Shown here piece by piece: positions 52,226 through 61,066 of a stretch of DNA of 64,000 nucleotides; the stretch's first letter is position 1; each line of letters starts with the position of its first letter. Source of the stretch: Bradyrhizobium macuxiense (GTDB lineage: Bacteria > Pseudomonadota > Alphaproteobacteria > Rhizobiales > Xanthobacteraceae). The stretch spans positions 1-64,000 of the forward strand of contig NZ_VITY01000006.1 in NCBI RefSeq assembly GCF_007993935.1, given 5' to 3'. Under the pieces are notes generated by a model that ran no database searches, was not told the origin of the DNA, and saw only the letters and a program-made list of their open reading frames with translations. A program made the translations under genes and the position numbers.

Positions 52226-53419
52226 TCACATCCGCTTGGCAACTTCCTCCAGCATCACCTCGGTGGCGCCACCGCCGATCGTCAGCACCCGGGCGTCGCG
52301 CACCATGCGCTCGATCGGCGTGCCGCGCATGAAGCCTGAGCCGCCATGCAGTTGCAGGCAGCCATGCACGACCTCGTGCAGCACCTCCGGCGACAGCGCC
52401 TTCACCATCGACACTTCGCGGAGACATTCCTTTCCGGCCGCGGCCAGCTCGGCGGCCTGATAGGCCAGCGCCCGCGCGGCAGCCGCCTTCGCGGCGAGCT
52501 GAGCAAGCTTCATCCGCACGCCCTGCTGATTCCAGAGCGGGCCGCCGAATGCCTGCCGCGTCTTCACATAGTTCGCCGTCAGCTCGATCGCCTTGGCGGA
52601 TTCGCCGGCGCAGATGCCGCCGATGCAGATGCGCTCATTCTGGAACGTCTCCATGATGCCATAGAAACCCTTGTTCTCCTCGCCGAGCAAATTCTCCGCC
52701 GGGACGCGCACATCCTGGAAGGCGAGCTCGGCGGTGTCCGAGCAGAGCCAGCCATGCTTGTCTAGCTTGGTTGCCGTGATGCCGGGCGTATTGCGCTCGA
52801 CGATGAACAGCGAGATGCCGCGGCTGCCCTTGGCATGCGGATCGGTGCGCGCCGCGACGATCAGGATATCGCCATAGACCGCGTTGGTGATGAACATCTT
52901 GGCGCCGTTGATCACCCAATGATTGCCATCGCGCCGCGCGCGCGTCTTCAGACCCGCGACATCGGAGCCGGCATCGGGCTCGGTCACCGCGATCGAGCAG
53001 ACCGTCTCACCGCGGATGATCGCCGGCAGATACTTCTGCTTCTGCTCCGGCGTGCCGCGCAAGGAGATGTGCACCGCCGACATGTCGGTATGCACGAGGA
53101 TCGACGAGGTGAAGCCACCGAAGCTCGAGCGGCCGAGCTCCTCGGCGAACACCATCGAGGCCAGCGGCCCCATGTCCGTGCCGCCATATTCGGCCGCGTG
53201 GCGCATGCCGAGAAAGCCGAGCGCGCCCATCCGGCGATAGATCTCGCGCGGAATCTTGCCGTCGCGCTCCCAGGCGTCGGCATGCGGCACCACTTCCTTT
53301 TCGACGAATCGACGCACCTGCTCACGCAGCATGCGCAGCTCCTCGGGCAGATTGGGCGGCTCCGAGAAATGGAATTCGGCTTCGGTAAGCTGGCGCGGAT
53401 CCGAGGTCATGACGTTCAT
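52226..53419 (-). CDS. Acyl-CoA dehydrogenase
   Basis: A 397-residue FAD-linked dehydrogenase with N-terminal helical domain (LREQVRRFVEKEVVPHADAWERDG), middle beta domain (SIAVTEPDAGSDVAGLKTRA, VINGAKMFITNAVYGD) and C-terminal helices (LHGGSGFMRGTPIERMVRDARV). The catalytic Glu is not certain: the C-terminal SCAD position is Gly/Phe here, so a long-chain/isovaleryl-type Glu in GICAGESAKAIEL is likely. It may dehydrogenate an acyl-CoA or, if the kinase module at 57849-59425 is LvaAB-like, eliminate phosphate from a 4-phosphoacyl-CoA (inference). ATGA overlap with the esterase. Confidence 0.9.
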   Translation of the reverse strand: MNVMTSDPRQLTEAEFHFSEPPNLPEELRMLREQVRRFVEKEVVPHADAWERDGKIPREIYRRMGALGFLGMRHAAEYGGTDMGPLASMVFAEELGRSSFGGFTSSILVHTDMSAVHISLRGTPEQKQKYLPAIIRGETVCSIAVTEPDAGSDVAGLKTRARRDGNHWVINGAKMFITNAVYGDILIVAARTDPHAKGSRGISLFIVERNTPGITATKLDKHGWLCSDTAELAFQDVRVPAENLLGEENKGFYGIMETFQNERICIGGICAGESAKAIELTANYVKTRQAFGGPLWNQQGVRMKLAQLAAKAAAARALAYQAAELAAAGKECLREVSMVKALSPEVLHEVVHGCLQLHGGSGFMRGTPIERMVRDARVLTIGGGATEVMLEEVAKRM

Positions 53420-54351
53420 TGTGGCGCCCTCTCGTGGCCGATGTGAAGATGGTTGCGCAAAAAAGCTGCAAGGGATGCGATCGCCTCTCGCGCCTGCGGA
53501 ATCTCGGGGAACATCTGGAACACGTGGATCATGCCGTCCCAGACCTGGAGTTCGACGTCGACGCCGACGGCCTTCGCCTTTGCAACTAGTTCCGTTGAGT
53601 CGTCACGCACGGTTTCGCGGTCGCCGACCTGCACGAGCAGCGGCGGCAGTCCGGTGAGATCGGCATAAAGCGGCGAGGCCAGCGGATCACCGACATCGCC
53701 GTCCTTGCCGAGATAGTTCCTGGCGAGCGCCAGGATCATCGCGCGCTGATGGATCGGATCGGCCTCGGCCCTGCTCTTGTAACTTGCACCGGTCGCGGCA
53801 AGATCAGTCCAGGGCGACATCAGCGCGCCCGCCGCGGCAAGCGGCAGGCCGCGGTCGCGCGCCGCCAACATCGCAGCGAGCACGAGATTGCCGCCGGCCG
53901 AGTCCCCGGCGAAGGCAATGTCCGCCGGGCGTAATCCCAGATCGCACAGGTACTGATAGGCAGTCAGCGCATCGTCCAACGCGGCGGGAAAGCGATGCTC
54001 CGGCGCGAGCCGGTAGTTGATCGAGAGCACGCGGCAGCCCGATGCATTCGCGATCCGCCCGGCCAGGTCGCGATGCGACGCGACCGAGCCAATGCGGAAG
54101 CCGCCACCGTGAAAATACAGGATCGCCTTGTCGCGCGGTGCGTCCGACGGTACGAGCCACTCGCCGTCGACGCCGCCGGCGGAGACCCGCTGGCACGTCA
54201 CCGGCACCGGGCAGTCGGCAAAGGCCTCGTCCCAGTCGCTGCGCATCTGCGCCACCGACGTTTCGCGGGTCCAGCCGCGATAGATCGCACGCAGGCGCTC
54301 GATCGCACGATCGACCGGCGTCATGGCGATATCGTCGCCTGCGATACCCAT
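53416..54351 (-). CDS. Alpha/beta hydrolase of the hormone-sensitive lipase family (esterase)
   Basis: A 311-residue family IV esterase. HGGG (81-84, LYFHGGGFRIGS) forms the oxyanion hole, Ser151 in AGDSAGGN is the nucleophile, and the acid and base are likely in QVGDRETV and WDGMIHVFQMF. ATG 54351 shares one base with the SDR stop (TGATG); an internal ATG at 54324 is possible. It could hydrolyse an ester, lactone or CoA thioester of the pathway. Confidence 0.88.
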   Translation of the reverse strand: MGIAGDDIAMTPVDRAIERLRAIYRGWTRETSVAQMRSDWDEAFADCPVPVTCQRVSAGGVDGEWLVPSDAPRDKAILYFHGGGFRIGSVASHRDLAGRIANASGCRVLSINYRLAPEHRFPAALDDALTAYQYLCDLGLRPADIAFAGDSAGGNLVLAAMLAARDRGLPLAAAGALMSPWTDLAATGASYKSRAEADPIHQRAMILALARNYLGKDGDVGDPLASPLYADLTGLPPLLVQVGDRETVRDDSTELVAKAKAVGVDVELQVWDGMIHVFQMFPEIPQAREAIASLAAFLRNHLHIGHERAPQ

Positions 54352-55103
54352 CAGCCGCCGATGCCCATGCCGCCGGACACGCCGAGCGTCTCGCCGGTGA
54401 TATAGGCCGCGTGGTCGGAAGCCAGGAACAGCGCGGCCGCCGCGACCTCCTCCGGCTCGCCGAGGCGGCCGAGCAGCGTCGCGCCAGTCATCGCCTGCAG
54501 AATCTTGTCGCCGCCCTTTGCCACCGCCTGCTCCAGCATCGGGGTACGGATCGGTCCCGGCGCGATCGCATTCGCGGTGATGCCATAGCGCGCGTTCTCC
54601 CGCGCGATGCTGCGGGTGAAGGAGATCACGCCGCCCTTGGCCGCCGAATAGACCGCGCCGCCCTTGGAGCCGAGCCGCGCCGCCTCCGAGGTGACGTTGA
54701 TGATGCGGCCGAAGCGCGCCGCCTGCATCGCCGGCAATGCGGCATGGGTGCAGGCCAAGACCGAGGTGAGATTGACCGCGATCAGCCGCGCCCAATCCTC
54801 CGCGCTGGTGTCGGTGAAGAAGGCGTGCTGATCGATGCCGGCATTGTTGACGACGATGTCGAACGGGCCGTCCTGCGCCATCACGGTTTGCACCGCCGCC
54901 GCATCGCTGACGTCGAGCCCTGCGACGTGAGCCCCCGTCTCGCGCGCGAGTTCCGTGGCTGCGGCGACATCGAGATCGGCGATCACGACCCTGGCGCCGG
55001 CGCCAGCAACGCTGCGGACAATCGCGGCACCGATGCCGCGCGCGCCGCCGGAGACGAAGGCCCGGCGACCATCGAGACGCCCGAATGGCAAGGTGCCCGC
55101 CAC
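54351..55103 (-). CDS. Short-chain dehydrogenase/reductase (FabG-like), cluster B
   Basis: A 250-residue classical SDR: SGGARGIGAAIV cofactor motif, DLDVAAATE (Asp at the end of strand 2, suggesting NAD preference), NNAGIDQ, and Tyr-Ser-Ala-Ala-Lys in VYSAAKGGVISF. Probable 3-hydroxyacyl-CoA or alcohol dehydrogenase. Start GTG 55103 is three bases after the crotonase stop, behind GGGACG; no ATG fits. Tightly packed in the leftward operon. Confidence 0.88.
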   Translation of the reverse strand: MAGTLPFGRLDGRRAFVSGGARGIGAAIVRSVAGAGARVVIADLDVAAATELARETGAHVAGLDVSDAAAVQTVMAQDGPFDIVVNNAGIDQHAFFTDTSAEDWARLIAVNLTSVLACTHAALPAMQAARFGRIINVTSEAARLGSKGGAVYSAAKGGVISFTRSIARENARYGITANAIAPGPIRTPMLEQAVAKGGDKILQAMTGATLLGRLGEPEEVAAAALFLASDHAAYITGETLGVSGGMGIGG

Positions 55104-55106
55104 GTC

Positions 55107-55901
55107 TCAGCGTCCCGTGAAAACTGGCTTGCGCCGTTCGATCACGGCGGCGAGCCCTTCGCGGGCGTCGGCCATTCCCGAGAGTTCGGCAACCGTGCGC
55201 GCCTCTTCCGACAGGCATTGCTCGATGCTGGTACCGGTGCCGGCCCAGACCAACCGCTTGGTCGCCGCCAGCGCCTTCGGCGCACCGGCCGCGAGCTCGC
55301 GCGCCAGCGCCAGCGATGCGTCGGCCAGTTCTTCATCGGGCACCACCTTGGTGACGATGCCCATCTGCAACGCTTCGGCGGCCGGGATCACCGGATTGGT
55401 GAGCAAGATCGACATCGCCCGCCGCAACCCGACCAGCCGCGACAGCGTGACCGAGACGCCGGCATCCGGCGCCATCGCCACCCGCGTCGCACCGGCGAGG
55501 AATTTTGCCGATTCCGCCGCGATCACGATGTCGGAGGCGCAGACCAGACCGAAGCCGCCGCCGCCCGCGGCAAAGCCCTGCACCGAGGCGATGACAGGCG
55601 CCTCCAGCCGCAGCAATCCGGTCACCGCATTCTGCAGATAGGCGGTGGCCTGGCGGATATAGTCCGGCAACTTCTCGCCCTTGGAGGCAAAGGCGCGGAC
55701 ATCGCCGCCCGCACAGAAATTGGTGCCCTCGCCGCTCAGCAGCACCACGCGCAGATCCGGATGGCCGTGGCAGACCATGATGGCGTCGCACAGCGCGCTC
55801 AAGAGCTCGGCGCTCATGCCGTTGGCCGCATCGGGACGGTTGAGCCGCAACCGCGCGATGCCGTCGGTGATGTCGAGCAGAACGGGGCCCTTGTCGATCA
55901 T
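55107..55901 (-). CDS. Enoyl-CoA hydratase/isomerase family protein, cluster B
   Basis: A 264-residue crotonase with GEGTNFCAGGDVRAFA and GFAAGGGGFGLVCASDIVIAA oxyanion segments and PDAGVSVTLSRLVG in the acid/base region, where Asp replaces one of the usual Glu residues, a change seen in isomerases and hydrolases. ATG 55901 starts IDKGPVLLDITDG; the frame's longer form overlaps the Rieske beta gene and lacks a signal. Thirteen bases downstream of the Rieske beta stop. Confidence 0.88.
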   Translation of the reverse strand: MIDKGPVLLDITDGIARLRLNRPDAANGMSAELLSALCDAIMVCHGHPDLRVVLLSGEGTNFCAGGDVRAFASKGEKLPDYIRQATAYLQNAVTGLLRLEAPVIASVQGFAAGGGGFGLVCASDIVIAAESAKFLAGATRVAMAPDAGVSVTLSRLVGLRRAMSILLTNPVIPAAEALQMGIVTKVVPDEELADASLALARELAAGAPKALAATKRLVWAGTGTSIEQCLSEEARTVAELSGMADAREGLAAVIERRKPVFTGR

Positions 55902-55914
55902 GGCGAGACCTTCC

Positions 55915-56412
55915 CTAAACCAGGAATGACAGCGTGTAGATCGCCTTGTCGTTGTTGACGAGGATGACCTTCTTGCTGGCCATCCGCAATTCGCCATCGA
56001 CATGACGCAGCCGGTATTCGTTGCGCGCCGCCCACAGCGTGTCGTCGCGCAGGCTCGACTCGAAAATCAGACTGTTGCTGGCGACCGCGATGTCGCCATT
56101 ATCAGGCTGCTCGTCCATCAATTCGATGTTGGAGATCAGCCGGCGCAGGTTCGACTGCGGCGTCTGGGTGAAGTGCTTGCCGGTCATCAGCTGCCGGACG
56201 CGCAGCGCGATCCGCGAGCGGTTGTCATAGATGATCGACATCTGCCGCTCCGGGTCGATGTCGGCGCCGTTGGCCGGCACCCAGTAGACGCCGTCATCGG
56301 TCCAGAGCTTTTCCCAGGCCTCGTATTGATGCTCGTCCTGCAGCCGCGCCTCGCGATAGAGGAAGGCGGTGATGGCGCTCATCAATGTGGCGCTGCTCTC
56401 GCGTGACAGCAT
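55915..56412 (-). CDS. Aromatic-ring-hydroxylating dioxygenase, small (beta) subunit
   Basis: A 165-residue NTF2-fold subunit of the BenB/NahAd type: AITAFLYREARLQDEHQYEAW (helix), WTDDGVYWVPANGADIDPERQMSIIYDNRSRI (core sheet, in parts) and LRRLISNIEL. It stabilises the alpha hexamer. ATG 56412 shares one base with the alpha stop (TGATG), so stoichiometric translation is likely. Alpha and beta together show a class IB/II-like terminal oxygenase. Confidence 0.92.
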   Translation of the reverse strand: MLSRESSATLMSAITAFLYREARLQDEHQYEAWEKLWTDDGVYWVPANGADIDPERQMSIIYDNRSRIALRVRQLMTGKHFTQTPQSNLRRLISNIELMDEQPDNGDIAVASNSLIFESSLRDDTLWAARNEYRLRHVDGELRMASKKVILVNNDKAIYTLSFLV

Positions 56413-57671
56413 CAGGCCGGCTCCATCAGCTTGCGATAATGGGTCCAGATGCCGCGTGACGGCACCTCGTCGGTGACATGGCCAACTGTGAAACCGAGCT
56501 CGTCCTGCCGCTGGCGCTTCTCGCCGCGGCCGAGGAATATCCATTCCGGATTGCGCGCCAGCACGCCGCGGTGGCAGCGCTCGTACATCTCGGAATCGTC
56601 CGCGAGCAGGAAGCCGGCCGGACCGACCGAGCCCATGGTCTGCTGGCGCAGCCTGCGGTTCAGATCGGGCGCGCCCTTGAACTGCAGCGCGGTGACATGT
56701 TGCACGCTGTCGTCGACGCCGAGCGGCTGGATCACGAACATCTGGATCTCGGCGATGAACAGGTTCGGGAAGATCATCACATGCGGCGTGCCATCGATCA
56801 TGATCTCGCGCGCCGCGCTGTCGCCATAGGCCGTCTTCATCCGCGCGGTGTAATCGGGCAGCCGCTCCTCGCTGGTGCCGAACCAGCTCATCGGCGCATC
56901 GCGCTTGCGGAACTCGGGCCGCAGGTCGATCTCGGTGTGACCGTTACCGTAGTCGCGCGTCAACGCGGTCGAGGCGCCGCCATAGAGCTTTCCGATCATG
57001 CTGTCGGCGACGCCGAAGATCGAGGTGTGCACGAAGGCGGGATGATAGCCGTCGCACTCGTTCTCCAGGATGAACTTCCAGTTCGCCTTGACGCGATGCT
57101 TGAGGAAGCCCGCTGATATCTCGACTTCGCCCTCCGGCGAGGTGCGCACCAGCCGATCGATGGTCTCGGCGGCGCCGCCGAGATGCTCCTTCAGGGTCGG
57201 GCCTTCGGCCGCGAACGAGCCGAACACGAAGCCGCGGTAGGACTCGACGCGCGTCACCCGCCCGAGCGCGAGCTGCGCCTTGTCCTGCCCCTCGTAGCCG
57301 TCAGGGAAGGCATAGCCGACCAGCCGACCGTCATTGGCAAAGGTCCAGGAGTGGAAAGGACAGGTGAACGAGCGCGCATTGCCGCGCTCAAACGAGCAGA
57401 CCTGGTTGCCACGATGCGAGCAGCGGTTGAGCAGCAGATTGACCTTGCCCTGCTCGTCGCGTGTCATGATCACGGATTGCGGGCCGATCGACTTGACGAC
57501 GTAGTCGTTGGCGTTCGGCACCTCGCTCTCGTGGCCGACATAGACCCAGGTCCGGTACCAGATGTTCTTGAGCTCGGCTTCGAATATCTCGGGATCGGTG
57601 TAGAGCGATCCGTGCACCCGGTCGGGCCGGATCAGCCGCTCCCATGGCGGGACGCCGGTCATCATGTTCAT
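56412..57671 (-). CDS. Aromatic-ring-hydroxylating dioxygenase, large (alpha) Rieske subunit
   Basis: A 419-residue Rieske non-heme iron oxygenase. The [2Fe-2S] ligands are Cys84-x-His86 (NRCSHRGNQ) and Cys104-x2-His107 (TCPFHSW). The mononuclear iron site has the bridging Asp207 and ligands His210 and His215 in NECDGYHPAFVH. Sequence style (PEIFEAELKNIWYRTWVYVGH) resembles the benzoate/cumate/salicylate-hydroxylase group. It would add O2 to an aromatic or cyclic substrate. ATG 57671 is selected by GGAGACGGAGCG upstream; the earlier TTG is not. Ferredoxin and reductase genes are absent from the window. Confidence 0.93.
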   Translation of the reverse strand: MNMMTGVPPWERLIRPDRVHGSLYTDPEIFEAELKNIWYRTWVYVGHESEVPNANDYVVKSIGPQSVIMTRDEQGKVNLLLNRCSHRGNQVCSFERGNARSFTCPFHSWTFANDGRLVGYAFPDGYEGQDKAQLALGRVTRVESYRGFVFGSFAAEGPTLKEHLGGAAETIDRLVRTSPEGEVEISAGFLKHRVKANWKFILENECDGYHPAFVHTSIFGVADSMIGKLYGGASTALTRDYGNGHTEIDLRPEFRKRDAPMSWFGTSEERLPDYTARMKTAYGDSAAREIMIDGTPHVMIFPNLFIAEIQMFVIQPLGVDDSVQHVTALQFKGAPDLNRRLRQQTMGSVGPAGFLLADDSEMYERCHRGVLARNPEWIFLGRGEKRQRQDELGFTVGHVTDEVPSRGIWTHYRKLMEPA

Positions 57672-57724
57672 CGCTCCGTCTCCCTCGCCGACCGCTTGCG
57701 CGGATGCCTTCAACGCCCGTCAAT

Positions 57725-57757
57725 AATAATCCGAACGACCGTTCGGTCAATGAATAA
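57725..57757. promoter_or_regulatory. Putative cluster B TetR operator, site 2 (Rieske operon)
   Basis: AATAATCCGAACGACCG followed by TTCGGTCAATGAATAA; the core CCGAACG...CGTTCGG (57731-57746) is palindromic. It agrees with site 1 in 21 of 27 positions, 54 bases before the Rieske alpha start. Confidence 0.7.
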
Positions 57758-57848
57758 CACGGGCGCCGCAGGCGAGCAAGCTTCTTCTGGACGCCGCACC
57801 GCCGTGCAGCCCGCAAAGATGCAATCCCGGGTGGCCGACGCCGCCGCC

Positions 57849-58358
57849 TCAGCCCTGCGCCGCGCCACCCTCGCGTTCGCCGCCCGCGATCTGTTGCTGC
57901 ATCGACTTCGGCGTTGTCGCGAGCTCGATCTTGAGCTGGTCGCAGATTGCCCGCCGCAACAGGCGCTCGATCTCGGCCGCGGCGTCACGATCGGCTGCAC
58001 GCGCGTCCTCGCCGCTCGCCCAGAGCAGGAGCTGTCCCAGCTGCCGGTCGCCATCGTCGCGGACCGCCTCGATCGCCGCAGCGTCGGACACGTCGCCGTG
58101 AATGCGAGGCGTCGCAGAGATCTCCGGATGCATCATGCCGTCGGCCAGTCGCCTGACTGCCGCAAAAGTCTCGTCCTGCAGGCGCACCTGCTCGAGCAGC
58201 GGCCCCGCCTTCCAGTCGGCGGCGAGCTTCAAGCCGTTCAGAGCATAGATCGCTGAAAATACCTGCCCGCGGACGAAATCGTCGCTGCTGTTCGGCACGA
58301 CATGGCTTTGCAGGGCATCGATGATGCCCTCGATCAACCGCTCGAAGGATCCACTCAT
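57849..58358 (-). CDS. Small helical protein next to an APH kinase (LvaB-like position)
   Basis: A 169-residue soluble helical protein. The N-terminal half (LIEGIIDALQSHVVP, FVRGQVFSAIYALNGLKLAADW) resembles the DUF6285-type layout of small proteins that accompany APH-type acyl-CoA kinases; in Pseudomonas putida the small protein LvaB is needed for LvaA to phosphorylate 4-hydroxyvaleryl-CoA. The second half (about residues 100-169) is Ala/Glu/Gln-rich with a likely coiled coil. It overlaps the kinase gene by four bases (ATGA). Homology to LvaB is inferred from place and general character, not shown. Confidence 0.65.
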   Translation of the reverse strand: MSGSFERLIEGIIDALQSHVVPNSSDDFVRGQVFSAIYALNGLKLAADWKAGPLLEQVRLQDETFAAVRRLADGMMHPEISATPRIHGDVSDAAAIEAVRDDGDRQLGQLLLWASGEDARAADRDAAAEIERLLRRAICDQLKIELATTPKSMQQQIAGGEREGGAAQG

Positions 58359-59425
58359 GCCGCGGCCTCCAGCGCCCGCTCGAAGGCCCGCACGATCGAG
58401 GGCATCTGGCTTGCCATCACCGCAAGCCGCATGTCGTTGAAGCGATCGACCTCGAAGGCGCGCACCGCGCACATCTGGATCGCCGCGGCCTGGTACAGCG
58501 CGTAGGCCTCGTAGAAGGCGAGGCTCCTGTCCGAAACCGCAATGCCGGAGGCGCGCTGATAGAGCTCGATCACCTCGGCGCGCTCGAGCACGCCATAGAG
58601 CTTCCGGCTCCTGGCGTTGAAGGTCGGCATCATCGCCCAGGCCAGATCCTCGTGGGGATCGCCGAGATGAGTCAGCTCCCAATCGAGAATGGCGACGATC
58701 CGCCCCTTATGCTCGATGAAATTCCCGATCCGGAAGTCGCCATGCACGACGGTGCGGCACGGCGGCAGCGGGCAGTGATCCTCAAGCCAGCGTCCGCCCC
58801 AATCGAGCAGCGGATAATAGCGCGCCGTCGGGCGCGCCAGCGAGGCGCGCCAGCCGGTAATTGCCCGGAGCTCGGCGCGATCCGCGCCCTGCGCCTGCGA
58901 CGCGAATGGCGTCGCGTCTGGATTGATCCGATGCAGCGACGCGAGGATCTCGATAAACTGCCGGGCGATCACGCGCTTGTGGTTCGGGTCGAGCTCGCTC
59001 GCCGCCCAAGGTGCGGGAACGTCGCCCTCGATGTGCTCGCAGATGAAGAACGGGAAGCCGATCTCGGCGCCATCCTGCGCTGACGACACCAGCGCCGGAA
59101 CCGGAACGCCGCTGCCGGCCAATGCCTGCAACGCATGGACCTGCGGCAGCACCGAGTAAGGCGCAAACAGCCCGCTCGGCGGACCGACACGCAGGATCAG
59201 CTTGCGGTCTCCACCGAGGGCGGAGCGTGCCGCGAAGGCGTAGGTGATCCAGGAGAACCCCGACGATTTGCGGCCGAAGCTCGTGATCTCCGTCCGGCTC
59301 CCGGATATCCGCGACATGTGCTGCGCGAGCGCAGTCCGCACCGCATCGTCATTCACCACGGCCGGGTGAACAAGGTTCGGCGCAGTACCCGGCACATCGT
59401 TGGATCGTTTCGCAGCCTGCGGCAT
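58355..59425 (-). CDS. APH-type phosphotransferase (LvaA / ACAD10-11 kinase-like)
   Basis: A 356-residue protein of the aminoglycoside phosphotransferase/choline kinase fold. Lys75 (RKLILRV) is a probable ATP-phosphate lysine; the catalytic loop is HGDFRIGN (228-235, Asp230) and the metal motif is LDWE (Asp248). This branch includes the kinase domains of ACAD10/ACAD11 and bacterial LvaA, which phosphorylate 4-hydroxyacyl-CoA; antibiotic resistance is unlikely in this setting. ATG 59425 shares one base with the ligase stop. Ligase, kinase and small protein form one translational unit. Confidence 0.85.
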   Translation of the reverse strand: MPQAAKRSNDVPGTAPNLVHPAVVNDDAVRTALAQHMSRISGSRTEITSFGRKSSGFSWITYAFAARSALGGDRKLILRVGPPSGLFAPYSVLPQVHALQALAGSGVPVPALVSSAQDGAEIGFPFFICEHIEGDVPAPWAASELDPNHKRVIARQFIEILASLHRINPDATPFASQAQGADRAELRAITGWRASLARPTARYYPLLDWGGRWLEDHCPLPPCRTVVHGDFRIGNFIEHKGRIVAILDWELTHLGDPHEDLAWAMMPTFNARSRKLYGVLERAEVIELYQRASGIAVSDRSLAFYEAYALYQAAAIQMCAVRAFEVDRFNDMRLAVMASQMPSIVRAFERALEAAA

Positions 59426-60978
59426 CAATTGACCGACCTCGTATAGCCCTGCCACTTCTCTTCGCGCAGCGCCGACTTCATGATCTTGCCGGAGCCGGTG
59501 AGCGGCAGCGGTTCAAGCCGGATGTCGACCGAGCGCGGGCATTTGTAGCCCGCGATCAAGGTGCGGCAATGCGCGATCACCATCTCCGAATCGAGCCGCG
59601 CGCCGTCCTTCGGCACCACGATCGCGTGCACCGCCTCGCCCCATTGCGGATCGGGAACCGCGATCACGGCGCATTCCTTGACGTGCTCATGCTGGAAGAT
59701 GGCGTTCTCCACCTCGCCGGAATAGACGTTCTCGCCGCCGGAGACGATCATGTCCTTCAGGCGGTCGACGATATAGACGAAACCGTCCTCGTCCATCCAG
59801 GCGCCGTCGCCGGTGTGCAGCCAGCCGTTGCGCAGCACACGCGCGCTCTCTTCGGGCTTGCGCCAGTAGCCGAGCATCACGCCGGCGCCGCGGATCGCGA
59901 TCTCGCCGACCGTGCCGCGCGGCACCTCGTTGCCGGCGGGATCGACGATGCGGATCTCGACGCCCGGTGCCGCTCGTCCCGCCGATTTGCGCTTGCTCGC
60001 CAGCGGTCCCTCCAGCGCGTGGTATTCCCAGGGCAGAATCGTCGCCAGCGCCGCGCTCTCCGTCATGCCGTAACCCTGGTGGAAGCGCCAGCTCGGCAGC
60101 ACCCGCATCAGCTTGACCAGCAGCGCATCCGGCATCGGAGAGGCGCCATATTCGCAATCCCTGACGCTGCTCAGATCATACGTGCCGAAGGACGGATGAT
60201 TGAGCATCATGTTGAGCATGGTCGGCACGAACAGGCAGTAATCGACTTTGTGCTCGGCGATGGTCTTCATCGCCAGTTCGGGCTCGAATTTCGGGATCGT
60301 CACATGGGTGCCGCCGACGAGCGTGAGCGCGATCATCGGCGAGGTGCCGGCCAGGTGGAACATGCCGGCCGAGTGCAGGTATCGGGTGTCCTCGCGGAAT
60401 CGGAGCGCATAGATCCAGACCAGCGATTCATAGACGATGTTGGCATGCGACAGCATCACGCCCTTGGGGAAGCCCGTGGTGCCACCGGTGTAGAAGATGC
60501 CGGCAAGATCGTTATAGGCGCCGGATGCATCTTCGATCGGCGCGTGCGCAACCAGCTCGTCATAGCCCTGCATCCCGTCGGGGACCTGGCCCTCATCCAA
60601 ATAGACCATCGCGGTGAGCGATTTCGCGCCTCTCAGCGCCGATGCGATCTCGGCAAAGGCCTTGTCCACCAGCAACAGTTTTGGCGTGGAATCGTCGATC
60701 GCATAGGCATTTTCAGCAACGGCCCAGCGCGTGTTGAGCGGCACTGCAACCGCACCGGCCCAGGCGATGGCGTAGAGCGCCTCGATATAGAGGTCGCTGT
60801 TGTGCGCCAGGATGGCGACGCGATCGCCTGGCTCGATGCCGAGCCGCCGCAGCCCGCCCGCGACACAGGCGACGCGGCGGCCGATCTCCTTCCAGCTCCG
60901 CGACCGTCCGGCATGGATGGTGCCCGGTGCATCCTTGCGCAACTGCACCGCCGAGATGAGCGCCTGCGTCAGCTTCAT
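59425..60978 (-). CDS. Acyl-CoA synthetase (AMP-forming) at the head of the kinase operon
   Basis: A 517-residue ANL ligase. P-loop YTGGTTGFPKG (163-173; Gly replaces the usual second Ser), HQGYGMTESAALAT, WLHTGDGAWMDEDGFVYIVDRLKD and the C-terminal TGSGKIMKSAL with its catalytic lysine are present. GAGGAGGAAAC directly before ATG 60978 marks strong translation. Divergent from the binding-protein gene at 61183, with a weaker TetR-like motif between. It is the third CoA ligase in the window and, by analogy with LvaE, may activate a hydroxy or keto acid (inference). Confidence 0.93.
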   Translation of the reverse strand: MKLTQALISAVQLRKDAPGTIHAGRSRSWKEIGRRVACVAGGLRRLGIEPGDRVAILAHNSDLYIEALYAIAWAGAVAVPLNTRWAVAENAYAIDDSTPKLLLVDKAFAEIASALRGAKSLTAMVYLDEGQVPDGMQGYDELVAHAPIEDASGAYNDLAGIFYTGGTTGFPKGVMLSHANIVYESLVWIYALRFREDTRYLHSAGMFHLAGTSPMIALTLVGGTHVTIPKFEPELAMKTIAEHKVDYCLFVPTMLNMMLNHPSFGTYDLSSVRDCEYGASPMPDALLVKLMRVLPSWRFHQGYGMTESAALATILPWEYHALEGPLASKRKSAGRAAPGVEIRIVDPAGNEVPRGTVGEIAIRGAGVMLGYWRKPEESARVLRNGWLHTGDGAWMDEDGFVYIVDRLKDMIVSGGENVYSGEVENAIFQHEHVKECAVIAVPDPQWGEAVHAIVVPKDGARLDSEMVIAHCRTLIAGYKCPRSVDIRLEPLPLTGSGKIMKSALREEKWQGYTRSVN

Positions 60979-61066
60979 GTTTCCTCCTCGCCGCCACGCC
61001 GCTGCGTACGCCTGCGGATATTTCCGTCATGCGCGGCAGCCGATATGTCGCCCGGAGATTCCAGTT

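Noticed and set aside
58355..59425. Aminoglycoside resistance phosphotransferase
   Set aside because: It is co-translated with a CoA ligase inside a catabolic operon, and the branch motif matches LvaA/ACAD10-11 kinases.
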